A stretch of 64,000 nt of DNA from Acidobacteriota bacterium (GCA_018000455.1 JAGNJW010000005.1:215453-279452), one strand, 5' to 3'. Shown: positions 46,436 through 56,211, numbered from the stretch's first letter. Numbers and translations: made by a program. Notes: generated by a model not told the origin, from the letters alone.

Positions 46436-46660
46436 TCATCGGTCGTCCCACTCGGCTTCGTCCGGCCCCGCGATGTCATCCGACGGGTCTCGGGGCGTCG
46501 TCCGCTCGAGATAGTCCCGAATCGCGTCGCCCTGTTCCTCGTAGACGCCGTCGCTCGCCTGCGGCCCAGGATAGTCACGCCCGTCGTCCACCCAGCCCTC
46601 CGGCGCGTCGGTGACCCGCCAGCGTCCGTCGATGAGTCTGTGGACCACGGCTTTCGGCAA
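46436..46660 (-). CDS. small acidic protein of unknown function
   Basis: This 74-residue reading frame starts at TTG 46660 with GAAGGA about 8 bases upstream; GTG 46648 is an alternative. The product (RWRVTDAPEGWVDDGRDYPG, then VYEEQGDAIRDYLERTTPRD) is strongly acidic and hydrophilic, with no membrane segment. No family is recognised. It may be a genuine accessory gene or a chance frame; the amino acid composition and ribosome site argue mildly for real. Confidence 0.4.
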   Translation of the reverse strand: MPKAVVHRLIDGRWRVTDAPEGWVDDGRDYPGPQASDGVYEEQGDAIRDYLERTTPRDPSDDIAGPDEAEWDDR

Positions 46661-46683
46661 CGTCTCATCCTTCAGCGAGGCGG

Positions 46684-46764
46684 CTGGGGGACGGGGTGTT
46701 GACGCAGCGGCCGTGATCGTACGGCGTCAGTTCCCGGCCGCAGCGGCGACACCCCGTCCCCCAG
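46684..46764. repeat. 81-bp palindromic element, 16-bp perfect arms
   Basis: CTGGGGGACGGGGTGT (46684-46699) and its exact reverse complement (46749-46764) flank a 49-base interior that has further self-complementarity (TGACGC with GCGTCA; CAGCGGCC with GGCCGCAG). It lies 27 bases beyond the 3' end of the amidohydrolase gene, so it could also act as its terminator. Confidence 0.65.
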
Positions 46765-46791
46765 ACGCCGACGTTGACGCCTGTACGCGGT

Positions 46792-49791
46792 CTACGGCTG
46801 GCGCCCCTTCAGCAGCTCCTCGAGCGTGTAGCTGCGGCCGTTGGCGATGACGCGCTTCACATTCAGTGCCGCGCCGATGTCCTCGAGCGGGTTGCCCTCG
46901 ACCAGCACGATGTCGGCGAGCTTGCCGACCGCGATCGCGCCGGCGTCGAGGTTCAGCGCCTCGGCCGGGGTCACCGTGGCCGCCCGCAGCGCCTGGTAGG
47001 GCGTCATCCCGGCCTTCACGTAGGCGTTCAGCTCGCCATGCAGATTGAAGGCGTTCGGTGTGTCGGTGCCGGCCACGACCTTGCCGCCGGCCTTGAAGAT
47101 GTCCATCAGCATCTGATCGTTGCCGGGGCTGTCGGCGCCGCCGCCCGGCGCGCCGCCCTGGCCGGGATTGCGCACCTGCTGCTGCATCCACTGCGGATAG
47201 AGATTGAAGCGCGGATCCTGCCGGAAGGCGGGCGTGGCGTCGAGCAGCCGGCGCACGCCGCCGCCCGACATCATCGGACACCAGTAGCGCTGGCTCTCGC
47301 CGAAGAGCCGCACGACGTCTTCGTAGGCGCGCTGATTGGGCGATTGCTTCGGCGAGTAGCCGCGCCGGCTCGTGGCAGCCGTGTGTTCGGTGTTGTCGAC
47401 GCCGACCAGCGCGGCGGGGAAGATCTCGTGGGTTGCGACCGGGATGCCGCTGGCGTGGGCGAACTCGACCATGCGCTTCTGCGCCAGGTCGGGCAGGCGC
47501 ACGTAGCTCTTGAGCAGATCGTGCTGCAACACCTTGGCACGCTCCATCTCCATTTCGAGGTGGGCCATGCTCGAAATGGCGACGCCCATCTTGTAGTAGA
47601 CGCGCTGCCATTCCATCAGATACCCGGTGCCGTAGACACGCGGGCCGATGCGCACGCCGGCCTCGTTCGCTTCGCGGTCTTCCACCGCTTCGTAAGGCGT
47701 GTTGCCCGGGCTGCGCACGGTGGTCACGCCGAAGGCGAGCCAGGCGCGTCCCTGTGCCTCGCCGAAGTCCTTCTGCAGATGCGAGTGGAACTCGATGAGG
47801 CCGGGCATCGCCGTGAGCGTCGAGGCATCGACGAACGTGCCGGCCGGACGCCCTGCCCGCGCCGGGGTGATGCTGCGGATGCGGTTGCCGTCGACGACGA
47901 TGTCCACGTTCTCGCGCGCCGTCTCGGCCACCCCGTCGACGAGCTTGCCCACGCGCACCGTCATCCGCCCGGTCGGCACGGCCGGTGTCCAGCGCAGGTT
48001 CAGCGGCACCTCGGTGACCTCGCCCGTCTCGATGTTCACGATCCGCAGCTCGTCCATCGACTGATAGAGCAGCCGCTTCGAGTCGCCCGCCCAGCTCGGG
48101 GAGTGCGCCATTTCGGTCGTCACCCGCCGCGGCGGCCCGAGCGGCTGACCGGCCGTCGACACCGGCCACACCCGGAGCTGGCCCTCGTAGATGCCCGCCA
48201 TCCTGGTGCCGTCGGGCGACCACACCACGCCGCCGCCGCCGCGCGAGTCGATCGAGAGGTTCGGCTCCGGCACGAACCAGCGGTCGTCGCCGCCCGTCGA
48301 CGACATCGTGAGCACCTGATTGGTGCCTTCGCGGTAGCGCGTCGAGTAGCTCGACACCATCGCCAGCGCGACCCGCGCGCCATCGGGCGACCAGGTGGGC
48401 GTGCCAGGCGAGAACAGCGCGTCATGAATGCGCGTGACCTGGCCGCTCCCGACGTCCACAACCGAGACCGGCGCCCGCCGCCACATGCCGTCGACGTCGA
48501 AGAACGCGATCTTCGTGCCGTCGTTCGACCAGGTGGCGCCCTGCGGCTGCGTGGTCAAGGTGGTGAGCTGACGATCCTGGCCGGTCGCGAGATCGCGTAT
48601 CCAGAGCTGCAGCAGGTTGCCGCCCTTGTCGGACGAGTAGACGATCTTGGTGCCGTCTGGCGACCACGCCGGATCGGTATCGAGGAAGCGATCCTTGGTG
48701 ATGTTCTCGGCGGCGCCGCCCACCGGCATCACCCAGATGTCGCCGACGGCGGCAAACGCCACCTTCGCGCCATCCGGTGACAGCACCGGCCGCACGAGAC
48801 CGAGCGTCTTGCGCGGCGCCCGCGAGTCGAAGTCGCGCCTGACACGGGTGTAGCTGCCGGCAGCGCGCGTGGCCTGCAGCGTCGCCGTGAACGGCACGTC
48901 GGTGAACGATGCGGCACCGAGCGCGCGTTTTCGGATCTTGCCATCCGCCGTATAAAAGAACTCCGTTGCGCTGGCCCAGCTCGGACGGAACGGAAACACG
49001 TTCTCGCTGCCGGTGATGCTGGCGCCGCCCACCTCGAGCCGGCTGGACCGGCCCTCGATGACGTGCGCCACGATCTGGCCACCCGGACTCCACGAGGCGG
49101 CATCGGCCGTGCCGGTCGACGACGCGACCTGGCGTTCCTGGCCGCCGGTGGACGGCACCGCCCACACGTGGCGGCCGCCGTCGCGGGTCGAAACGAACGC
49201 GATGTCGGCATCGTTGCCCGACCAGCTCGGCATCGAATCCTCCGCCGGATGCGTCGTGAGCTGCACGAGCGCGCCGGAGGCGACCTCGAGCGTCCAGATG
49301 TTGTAGCTGCTGCCGAGCGGATCGCCGCGGTCGGAGGAGAACGCGATGCGCGTCCCGTCGTGCGACCACACTGGCTCGCGGTCGTCGAAGGCGCCGGCCG
49401 TGAGCATGCGCTGATTGGTGCCGTCGGGGGCCACCGCCCACAGATCGTAGCCGCCATCGCGATACGCGAAGAAGGCGATGGTCTGGCCGTCTGGCGACCA
49501 GGCCGGCTGGCGGGCGTCGTTGAACACGTCGGTGATGCGCGTGGCGGCGCCGCCGGTGGCCGGCAGTACCCAGATGCTGCCCTGCAGGTCAACGGCGAGG
49601 CGCCGCTGGTCGGGCGACACCGCCACCGACATCGACGTGCCCTCGCTGACGATCACGTCCCTGGTCGCGGCCGGTGCTGGCGCGCCGGCTCGCTGCGGCT
49701 GGCCTTCTCCTGGTGTGCGGCGCTCGGAGGCGACGAGCACGATCGTGCTGGCGAGGCTGGCGGCGATGAGGACGGTGGGGGAAATGCGCAT
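46792..49791 (-). CDS. exported TolB-type beta-propeller/amidohydrolase fusion
   Basis: This 999-residue protein has a signal peptide (1-22), then two stretches of TolB/WD40-like PD40 repeats (WSPDGQTIAFFAYRDGGYDL, WSPDGTKIVYSSDKGGNLLQ and others, about 50-600), then a C-terminal amidohydrolase barrel. Metal-binding His appear in MPGLIEFHSHLQ (about 667), VGVDNTEHTAA (about 802) and the Asp in VAGTDTPNAFN (about 907). The natural substrate is unknown; such fusions are abundant in Acidobacteria and are thought to act on peptides or cyclic amides. ATG 49791. Confidence 0.88.
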   Translation of the reverse strand: MRISPTVLIAASLASTIVLVASERRTPGEGQPQRAGAPAPAATRDVIVSEGTSMSVAVSPDQRRLAVDLQGSIWVLPATGGAATRITDVFNDARQPAWSPDGQTIAFFAYRDGGYDLWAVAPDGTNQRMLTAGAFDDREPVWSHDGTRIAFSSDRGDPLGSSYNIWTLEVASGALVQLTTHPAEDSMPSWSGNDADIAFVSTRDGGRHVWAVPSTGGQERQVASSTGTADAASWSPGGQIVAHVIEGRSSRLEVGGASITGSENVFPFRPSWASATEFFYTADGKIRKRALGAASFTDVPFTATLQATRAAGSYTRVRRDFDSRAPRKTLGLVRPVLSPDGAKVAFAAVGDIWVMPVGGAAENITKDRFLDTDPAWSPDGTKIVYSSDKGGNLLQLWIRDLATGQDRQLTTLTTQPQGATWSNDGTKIAFFDVDGMWRRAPVSVVDVGSGQVTRIHDALFSPGTPTWSPDGARVALAMVSSYSTRYREGTNQVLTMSSTGGDDRWFVPEPNLSIDSRGGGGVVWSPDGTRMAGIYEGQLRVWPVSTAGQPLGPPRRVTTEMAHSPSWAGDSKRLLYQSMDELRIVNIETGEVTEVPLNLRWTPAVPTGRMTVRVGKLVDGVAETARENVDIVVDGNRIRSITPARAGRPAGTFVDASTLTAMPGLIEFHSHLQKDFGEAQGRAWLAFGVTTVRSPGNTPYEAVEDREANEAGVRIGPRVYGTGYLMEWQRVYYKMGVAISSMAHLEMEMERAKVLQHDLLKSYVRLPDLAQKRMVEFAHASGIPVATHEIFPAALVGVDNTEHTAATSRRGYSPKQSPNQRAYEDVVRLFGESQRYWCPMMSGGGVRRLLDATPAFRQDPRFNLYPQWMQQQVRNPGQGGAPGGGADSPGNDQMLMDIFKAGGKVVAGTDTPNAFNLHGELNAYVKAGMTPYQALRAATVTPAEALNLDAGAIAVGKLADIVLVEGNPLEDIGAALNVKRVIANGRSYTLEELLKGRQP

Positions 49792-49848
49792 GGTGGTCGG
49801 TAGCCTAGGAGCATCGCAACAGCGAGTCAAGCAATCGACCCGCACGAT

Positions 49849-49854
49849 TACAAT
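49849..49854 (+). promoter_or_regulatory. -10 box of the flippase-like gene
   Basis: TACAAT lies 10 bases before the GTG at 49865. Confidence 0.45.
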
Positions 49855-49864
49855 TGATTGCTCC

Positions 49865-50863
49865 GTGCCTTCGTCCGCACCGCTGTCATCATCCGCACGC
49901 GTTTCTCTCGTCGGCCTCGTCGCGGCCGTCGTCGGGGTCGCGTTGCTGACGGTGACGATCCGGCAGGTAGGCTGGTCTGAAATCAAAGAGGGCGTCGGCG
50001 CCGTGGGCGGCTGGTTCGCCGTGGTCGTGCTGCTCGGCGGCGGCCGCTTCTTCGCCCGAGCGAAATCCTGGATTCTCTGCGCCGACCAGATCGGCGCCCC
50101 CGGGCTCACGCCGGGGACGGCGTTTGGCGCCATCCTGGCCGGGGATGCCGTAGGCAACCTCACGCCGCTCGGCCTGCTGGCCTCCGAGCCCACCAAGGTG
50201 CTGCTCGTGCGGCAGTCGCTGGCGACGAGCCCGGCCTTCACATCGGTGGCCCTCGACAACGGCTTCTACACCGCATCGGTGCTCGCGATGGTTGCGGCCG
50301 GCGCCTGGGCGCTCGTCCGTCATGTCGCGCTCGACCCGGCGATCCGGCTGGCCGCCGAAGGGGTACTCGGCGGGGTGGTCGTGGCCCTGGCGGCCGGCGC
50401 CTGGGTGGCACTGCGCCGGCCCGCCTTCCTCTCGCGTCTGGCCCAGCTCGGCACGCGGATCGTCGGCCGCGACGCGCGAACCCCGGACGTCTTGCGCGAC
50501 ATCGAAACGCGGTTCTACGGGGTCTTGTCGTGGCCGTCGTCGGCGCTGTGGGCGGCCGCCGGCTGGCAAACCGCCTTCCACCTCGGCGCGGTGCTGGAGG
50601 TGTGGATCATCCTGCGGGCGCTCCAGGGCGGCACGGCATCGCTGGCCGACGCCTTCGTGCTCGAGTCGACCGGACGGCTGGTCACCGTGCTCTTCAAGGT
50701 CATCCCGTTCCGCGTCGGCGTGGACGAGATCGGCGCGGCTGTGGTGGCCGCGGCGCTGGGCCTGCCGGCCAGCCACGGCGTGGCCCTGGCGCTCGTCCGC
50801 AAGCTGCGCATCCTGGTCTGGAACGCGCTCGGGCTGATCGTGCTGGCCCGCGCGCGGCGCTGA
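49865..50863 (+). CDS. flippase-like integral membrane protein (lysylphosphatidylglycerol synthase TM-like, YbhN/UPF0104)
   Basis: This 332-residue protein starts at GTG 49865. It has about seven to eight hydrophobic helices and family motifs such as GRFFARAKSWILCADQIG, GDAVGNLTPLGLLASEPTKV and VIPFRVGVDEIGAAVVAAAL. Proteins of this kind resemble the membrane domain of MprF and are proposed lipid-linked substrate flippases. No catalytic synthase domain is attached. Confidence 0.8.
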   Translation: MPSSAPLSSSARVSLVGLVAAVVGVALLTVTIRQVGWSEIKEGVGAVGGWFAVVVLLGGGRFFARAKSWILCADQIGAPGLTPGTAFGAILAGDAVGNLTPLGLLASEPTKVLLVRQSLATSPAFTSVALDNGFYTASVLAMVAAGAWALVRHVALDPAIRLAAEGVLGGVVVALAAGAWVALRRPAFLSRLAQLGTRIVGRDARTPDVLRDIETRFYGVLSWPSSALWAAAGWQTAFHLGAVLEVWIILRALQGGTASLADAFVLESTGRLVTVLFKVIPFRVGVDEIGAAVVAAALGLPASHGVALALVRKLRILVWNALGLIVLARARR

Positions 50864-50867
50864 GACG

Positions 50868-50873
50868 TACAAT
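50868..50873 (+). promoter_or_regulatory. -10 box of the Asp-box gene
   Basis: TACAAT lies 49 bases before ATG 50923, leaving a leader of about 42 bases that includes the ribosome site GGAG. Confidence 0.45.
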
Positions 50874-50922
50874 TCCCGGCAGGTGCGGCCCGCTCGTAGG
50901 TCGCATTACTGGAGTTGCCATC

Positions 50923-53900
50923 ATGACTGCCCGCCGAACGATCCCCGCCGCGTGTCTCCTGGCCCTCGCCGCCCTGCTCAACGCCGGGCCGTTCTCGTCG
51001 ACGCGAGTCGCGGCCCAGGGCGCCGCCGTCGATCCCGTGCTCTACAACGGGATGCAGTGGCGCAGCGTCGGCCCGGCGCGCGGTGGCCGCTCGATCGCCG
51101 TCGGAGGCAGCGAGGCACGGCCGAACGAGTACTGGTTCGGCGCCGTCGGCGGCGGCGCGTGGAAGACCACCGACGGCGGCACCACCTGGGCGCCGATGAC
51201 GGACGGCAAGATCACGATGTCGTCGGTCGGCGCCCTGGGTGTCTGCCAGAGCAATCCCGATATCGTCTATATCGGCGGCGGGGAAGTCGCCTTCCGCGGC
51301 AACATCATTCAGGGTGACGGCGTCTACCGGACCGCCGACGGTGGCAAGACCTGGTCGCACCTCGGCCTCAAGGACTCGCAGGCGATCGCGCGGCTGCGGG
51401 TGCACCCGACCAACTGCGACACGGTCTACGCCGCCGTGCTGGGGCAGACCTACAACGACCACCCGGAACGCGGTGTGTTCAAGTCGACCGACGGCGGCGC
51501 GACCTGGAAGAAGACGCTGTTTCGCGACGAGAAGAGCGGCGCCGTCGATCTCACGATCGATGCCAAGAACCCGAACGTGTTGCTCGCCTCGACCTGGGAA
51601 GCCTCCCGCACGCCGTGGTCGATGTCGAGCGGCGGCCCGGGCAGCGGCCTCTTCAAGTCGACCGACGCCGGCGACACGTGGACCGAGATCACGAAGAACC
51701 CGGGCCTGCCGGCCGGCCTGTGGGGCAAGGTGGGCGTGACCATCTCGCCGGTGGACGGCAACCGCGCCTGGGCGCTCATCGAGAACGACGTCGAGGGCGG
51801 CCTCTACATGACCGACGATGCCGGCGCGACCTGGACCAAAGTGTCCGACGACCGCAACATCCGTCAACGGGCCTTCTACTACACGCGTCTCGTGGCCGAC
51901 ACCCAGGAGAAGGACACGGTCTATCTCCTCAACGTGCAGTTCTACCGCTCGACCGACGCCGGCAAGACCCTGACGCGGATCCGCGTGCCGCACGGCGACA
52001 ATCACGATCTCTGGATCTCGATGACCGACAACACGCGGATGATCCAGAGCAACGATGGCAGTGCCAACGTCACCGTGAACCGCGGGCAGACCTGGACGGG
52101 ACAGGACGTCCCGACCGGGCAGTTCTACAACGTCTTCACGACCAAGCACGTGCCGTATCACATCTGTGGCGCGCAGCAGGACAACTCGACGGCGTGCGTG
52201 GGCAGCCAATCGCAGGGCGGCGCCGGCGAGGGGAGTCTGCCGCCGATCTTCTACGCGGTGGGCGGCGGCGAGAGCGGCTACATCGCCCCCGACCCGAGCG
52301 ATCTCAACGTCTTCTACGCCGGCAGTTACGGTGGCTACCTGACCCGCCTCGACCGCGAGACCGGACAACAGCGGGCGGTCAACATCTACCCGAACAACCC
52401 GATGGGCTACTCGGCCATCGACATCAAGGAACGCTTCCAGTGGACCTTCCCGATCGTCTTTGCGCCGACCGACCCCACGGTGCTCTACGCTTCGTCGCAG
52501 CACCTGTGGCGGACGACCACCGGCGGCCAGAACTGGGAGAAGATCAGTCCGAACCTGACGCGCTCGGATCCCAAGACGATGCAGGCCTCGGGCGGGCCGA
52601 TTACCAAAGACCAGACCGGTGTCGAAACCTACGCCGTCATCTTCACCGTGGCCCCGTCCCACCAGGACGGCGCCACCATCTGGACGGGATCGGACGATGG
52701 CTGGGCGCACGTGACACGCGACGGCGCGAAGACGTGGCAGAAGGTGACGCCGCCAGACCTGCCGGAGTTTGCGCGCATCAGCCTCATCGAGGCCTCGCCC
52801 CACCAGAACGGCGTGGCGTACCTGGCTGCCAACCGCTACCAACTGGGCGACCGCCGGCCGTATCTCTACAAGACGGCGGACTTCGGCCAGACCTGGACGA
52901 CGATCACGGCCGGCATCCCCGAGAACGACTTCCTGCGGGTCGTGCGTGAGGATCCCACGCGCCGCGGCCTGCTCTATGCCGGCACCGAGCACGGGGTCTA
53001 CGTCTCGTTCAACGACGGCGCGGCCTGGCAGCCGTTGCAGTTGAACCTGCCCGATACGCCCGTGCACGGCATCGTCGTGGAAGAGCGCGATCTCGTCATC
53101 GGCACGCACGGCCGCGGCTTCTACGTGCTCGACAACATCGGCGTGCTGCGCCAGGCCACGCCCGGCATCACGAGTGCCGTCCTGCACGTCTTCGACACCT
53201 TCACCCCGCTGCGTGGTCGCGATCGTAACGTGACGATTGACTACTATCTGGGCAAGGCGGCGGAGGACGTGAAGATTGAGTTTCTCGACGGCTCCGGCGC
53301 GGTCCAGCGGACCTTCACCGGGACGCCGAAGGACGATCCGAACGCCGGCCTGCCGCCGGGCATGGATCCCGAAACGGCCGCCTTCTTCGGGTTGCGGCCG
53401 GTCCGGGTGGGGATCGCCCAGGGCATGAACCGCTTCACCTGGGACATGCGCTACGAGGGGTCGGTCGTCTTCCCCGGCATGATCATGTGGGCGGCGCAGC
53501 CGCAGCGCGGCCCCGCGGCCTCCCCGGGCCAGTACTCTGCGCGGATCACCGCCAATGGGGAGACCAAGACGATGGCGTTCGAGATCGGCCTCGACCCTCG
53601 CCTCGAGTCCGACGGCATCACGGTCGCTGACCTGCGCGAGCAGTTCGCGCTCTCGACCAAGATCCGCGACAAGGTGACGGAGGCGAACCAGGCCGTCATC
53701 ACCATCCGCTCGCTGCGCGACCAGGTGAACGAGCGCCTGCAGAAGATCCCGCCGCGCCGGAAGGCCGAGATTCAGAAGCTCGCCGACAACGTCCTGACCG
53801 CGCTGGCGACGGTCGAAGCCGAGGTCTACCAGGTGAAGAACAAGAGCAGCCAGGATCCGCTCAACTACCCGATCATGCTCAACAACAAGATCGCGGCCCT

Positions 53901-54129
53901 GGCCGGCGTGGTCGAGAGCGCGGACCACAAGCCCACCGCCCAGAGCTACGAGGTGTTCACCGAGCTCGGTGAGGCACTCGACGCCCAGCTCGGTGCGATG
54001 AAGAAGACGCTCGACAGCGAGCTGCCCCGGCTGAACAACGCCCTCCGCCGCGAGAAACTGGCGCCCGTGGATCCGGCCGCCAAGGCGGGGCCCCCGGCGC
54101 CGCCGCCCGGCGCGCGTCCGGAGGCCTGA
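50923..54129 (+). CDS. exported Asp-box (BNR/sortilin-like) beta-propeller protein
   Basis: This 1068-residue protein has a signal peptide (residues 1-31) and at least seven Asp-box motifs of the form S/T-x-D-x-G-x-T-W, including TTDGGTTW, TADGGKTW, STDGGATW, STDAGDTW, TDDAGATW and TADFGQTW, spread over residues about 80-680. Two propellers are likely. A C-terminal region (about 750-1060) contains a beta domain and long charged helices. Often annotated glycosyl hydrolase or VPS10-like; no sialidase active site is seen, so the enzymatic label is doubtful. The ATG has GGAG 8 bases upstream. Confidence 0.85.
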   Translation: MTARRTIPAACLLALAALLNAGPFSSTRVAAQGAAVDPVLYNGMQWRSVGPARGGRSIAVGGSEARPNEYWFGAVGGGAWKTTDGGTTWAPMTDGKITMSSVGALGVCQSNPDIVYIGGGEVAFRGNIIQGDGVYRTADGGKTWSHLGLKDSQAIARLRVHPTNCDTVYAAVLGQTYNDHPERGVFKSTDGGATWKKTLFRDEKSGAVDLTIDAKNPNVLLASTWEASRTPWSMSSGGPGSGLFKSTDAGDTWTEITKNPGLPAGLWGKVGVTISPVDGNRAWALIENDVEGGLYMTDDAGATWTKVSDDRNIRQRAFYYTRLVADTQEKDTVYLLNVQFYRSTDAGKTLTRIRVPHGDNHDLWISMTDNTRMIQSNDGSANVTVNRGQTWTGQDVPTGQFYNVFTTKHVPYHICGAQQDNSTACVGSQSQGGAGEGSLPPIFYAVGGGESGYIAPDPSDLNVFYAGSYGGYLTRLDRETGQQRAVNIYPNNPMGYSAIDIKERFQWTFPIVFAPTDPTVLYASSQHLWRTTTGGQNWEKISPNLTRSDPKTMQASGGPITKDQTGVETYAVIFTVAPSHQDGATIWTGSDDGWAHVTRDGAKTWQKVTPPDLPEFARISLIEASPHQNGVAYLAANRYQLGDRRPYLYKTADFGQTWTTITAGIPENDFLRVVREDPTRRGLLYAGTEHGVYVSFNDGAAWQPLQLNLPDTPVHGIVVEERDLVIGTHGRGFYVLDNIGVLRQATPGITSAVLHVFDTFTPLRGRDRNVTIDYYLGKAAEDVKIEFLDGSGAVQRTFTGTPKDDPNAGLPPGMDPETAAFFGLRPVRVGIAQGMNRFTWDMRYEGSVVFPGMIMWAAQPQRGPAASPGQYSARITANGETKTMAFEIGLDPRLESDGITVADLREQFALSTKIRDKVTEANQAVITIRSLRDQVNERLQKIPPRRKAEIQKLADNVLTALATVEAEVYQVKNKSSQDPLNYPIMLNNKIAALAGVVESADHKPTAQSYEVFTELGEALDAQLGAMKKTLDSELPRLNNALRREKLAPVDPAAKAGPPAPPPGARPEA

Positions 54130-54217
54130 AGCGGGGCAGCGCGGCGGGCCCGGACGTAGGGCACCGGCCGGGTCAAGTTGTGGCGCGCGATTGCCGATTG
54201 ACCTGCTGGAGAGTCAG

Positions 54218-55300
54218 ATGTCCGAGTCGCCCGAGTCCCCGGCGGGCCAACCCGCCCTCGTCGTCGGCGAGTCATCCGAGGTGGTCGCCGTTTGCCGCTT
54301 TCTCGCACGCGAGGGCGTGGCTTGCACGCGCGTCGCCACGGCGGCGGCGGCCGACGGCGTGCTCGAAGCCAGCGGCGCCAGCGTCGTCGTCATCGACATC
54401 GATGAGGCGCACGCCGGCGCCGTGGAACTGTGCCGCCGCATCAAGCGCGACAGCGCGACCCGGCTCATCACCATCGTGCTGCTGTCGGACGATCGGCGGA
54501 AGGAGCACCGTCTGGCCGGCATTGAAGCCGGCGCCGAGGCGGTGCTCGTCAAGCCCTTCGACACCGACGAACTGCTGGCGCGGGTGCGGGTGGCCAGCCG
54601 CGTGAGCCAGTACACGAACGATCTCGACTCGGCCGCCGCGATCATCATGACCGTGACGGCGATGATCGAGGCCCGCGAGTCGGCGCCGGGACACTGCTTT
54701 CGCATGGCCAACTACGCGACCGCGCTCGGGCGGGCCATCCACCTCGGCGACGCCGATCTCAAGGCGCTGTATCGTGGCGCCTTCCTGCACGACATCGGCA
54801 TGCTGTCGATCCCCGACGGCATCCTCCGCAAGGACGGCCGCCTCGAACCCGAGGAGTACGAGGTGGTCAAGTCGCACCCGGTCATCGGCGACGCGCTGTG
54901 CGCCAACCTGCGCACGCTGCACCCGGTACGTCCGATCGTCCGGCACCACCACGAGCGGCTCGATGGTTCCGGCTATCCCGATCGTCTGAAGGGCGACCAG
55001 GTGCCGCTGCTGGCGCAGATCGTCAGCATCGTCGATCTCTTCGAGGCCATGACGATGGGCCGCGAGTACGTCGCGCCACGAAGCGCCACCGAGGCGCTGA
55101 CGGTGCTGGGCCACGAGACGCAACTCGGCTGGCGACAGCCGGAACTGGTCGAAGCGTTCGCCGCGCTCGTGCAGAGCGGCGCGCTCGAGCGGTTCCAAGG
55201 CGCGGCTCCGGAGGCTCCGGTCGGCCTGGGCGACCTGGCTCCCGACCTGTCGCGGATTGCGGCAACGGCGGGAACCGGTGCCTGGGGCCACCCTCAGTAG
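54218..55300 (+). CDS. HD-GYP response regulator (cyclic di-GMP phosphodiesterase)
   Basis: This 360-residue regulator has an N-terminal receiver domain (VVVIDIDEAHAGAVEL with the likely phospho-Asp near 58-60, and LVKPFD near 110) and a C-terminal HD-GYP domain (FLHDIGMLSIPDGIL, about 189-203; HHHERLDGSGYPDRL, about 242). All metal-binding and GYP residues are intact, so it should hydrolyse cyclic di-GMP. GGAGAG precedes ATG 54218. The sensor kinase is not adjacent. Confidence 0.92.
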   Translation: MSESPESPAGQPALVVGESSEVVAVCRFLAREGVACTRVATAAAADGVLEASGASVVVIDIDEAHAGAVELCRRIKRDSATRLITIVLLSDDRRKEHRLAGIEAGAEAVLVKPFDTDELLARVRVASRVSQYTNDLDSAAAIIMTVTAMIEARESAPGHCFRMANYATALGRAIHLGDADLKALYRGAFLHDIGMLSIPDGILRKDGRLEPEEYEVVKSHPVIGDALCANLRTLHPVRPIVRHHHERLDGSGYPDRLKGDQVPLLAQIVSIVDLFEAMTMGREYVAPRSATEALTVLGHETQLGWRQPELVEAFAALVQSGALERFQGAAPEAPVGLGDLAPDLSRIAATAGTGAWGHPQ

Positions 55301-55335
55301 CGGCGGCGCCTCCGGCGCGTCGTCGGTGCCGCTGC

Positions 55336-55341
55336 TACACT
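55336..55341 (+). promoter_or_regulatory. -10 box of the acylphosphatase gene, leaderless type
   Basis: TACACT ends 6 bases before the ATG at 55348. Confidence 0.55.
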
Positions 55342-55347
55342 CGCCGC

Positions 55348-55620
55348 ATGCGTCACACGCGCCGTTACCTCGTGAGCGGCCGGGTCCAGGGCGTCGGCTT
55401 TCGGTGGTACGTCGCCGACTGTGCCCGGCGTGACGGCTTGGTCGGCCACGTGCGAAACCTGCCCGACGGGTGCGTGGAGGCCGTGGCCGCCGGCGACCTC
55501 GAGAGCCTCACACGACTGGAGGCGGCGCTCTGGCGGGGCCCGTCGCGCGCCAGAGTCGAAGACGTCGTCATCGACGAACTCGAGCCCCTCGGCCTCGCCG
55601 ACGGCTTCTCGATCCGGTAG
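55348..55620 (+). CDS. acyP: acylphosphatase
   Basis: This 90-residue enzyme hydrolyses acyl phosphates. VSGRVQGVGFRWYV holds the catalytic Arg19 and GHVRNLPDGCVEAVA the catalytic Asn37, both at standard spacing. The size is typical. It is followed by apt after a 75-base gap. Confidence 0.95.
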   Translation: MRHTRRYLVSGRVQGVGFRWYVADCARRDGLVGHVRNLPDGCVEAVAAGDLESLTRLEAALWRGPSRARVEDVVIDELEPLGLADGFSIR

Positions 55621-55695
55621 GATCCACACCTGACCGGCGGCTGGGGGACTCGCGGCGGGCGACGTCTCGCTGTGACGCTGGCACAAAGACGCCGC

Positions 55696-56211
55696 ATGGA
55701 ACATCTCAAGTCCAGGATTCGCCACGTGCCCGATTTCCCGAAGCCGGGCATCCTCTTCTACGACATCACTACGCTCCTGGCCGATGGCGCGGGCTTCCGC
55801 GACACCATCGATGCCCTGGCCGCGCCTTACACCGGCGCCGGTATCGACCGGGTGGTCGGCATCGAGAGCCGAGGCTTCATCCTGGCGGCGGCGCTGGCCG
55901 ACCGGCTGGGTGCCGGCTTCGTGCCGATCCGCAAGCCCGGCAAGTTGCCCTCGGCGACCCTGGGCGAGTCGTACGCGCTCGAGTACGGCACCGACTCGCT
56001 CGAAATCCACGACGACGCGCTCGGCCCGGCGCATCGCGTGCTGCTCGTCGACGACGTGCTGGCCACCGGCGGCACCGCCCGCGCGGCCGTTAATCTGGTG
56101 CAGCGGCTCGGCAGCACGCTGCACGGGGCGGCATTCCTCATCGAGCTCGACTTCCTCAAGGGACGCGACAAGCTCACCGGCACCACGGTATCCTCGGTGT
56201 TGCACTACTAG
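55696..56211 (+). CDS. apt: adenine phosphoribosyltransferase
   Basis: This 171-residue enzyme salvages adenine to AMP using [23 protein letters not shown] at the N-terminus and the PRPP motif [14 protein letters not shown] (about 115-128) identify it. ATG 55696 aligns with the N-terminus of Bacillus-type Apt; a GTG at 55672 would add 8 residues. Its stop TAG is directly followed by the first base of tRNA-Arg. Confidence 0.95.
   Translation: MEHLKSRIRHVPDFPKPGILFYDITTLLADGAGFRDTIDALAAPYTGAGIDRVVGIESRGFILAAALADRLGAGFVPIRKPGKLPSATLGESYALEYGTDSLEIHDDALGPAHRVLLVDDVLATGGTARAAVNLVQRLGSTLHGAAFLIELDFLKGRDKLTGTTVSSVLHY

Noticed and set aside
46375..46668. Overlapping 97-codon minus-strand frame beginning ATG 46668
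   Set aside because: Arg/Ser/Thr-rich product of shadow type; the acidic 74-codon frame at 46436-46660 in another frame is the better candidate.
46774..48780. Plus-strand open frame opposite the amidohydrolase
   Set aside because: Shadow of a gene with clear TolB and amidohydrolase motifs.
49792..50259. Upstream extension of the amidohydrolase frame to 1155 codons
   Set aside because: It would run across the divergent flippase gene and place the signal peptide internally. ATG 49791 gives a normal signal peptide.
50515..53928. Very long minus-strand open frame (over 1100 codons) opposite the Asp-box gene
   Set aside because: It is antisense to a well-supported exported protein, has no recognisable motif, and its composition (Arg, Val, Asp, Gly, His rich) is what high GC gives in an opposite frame.
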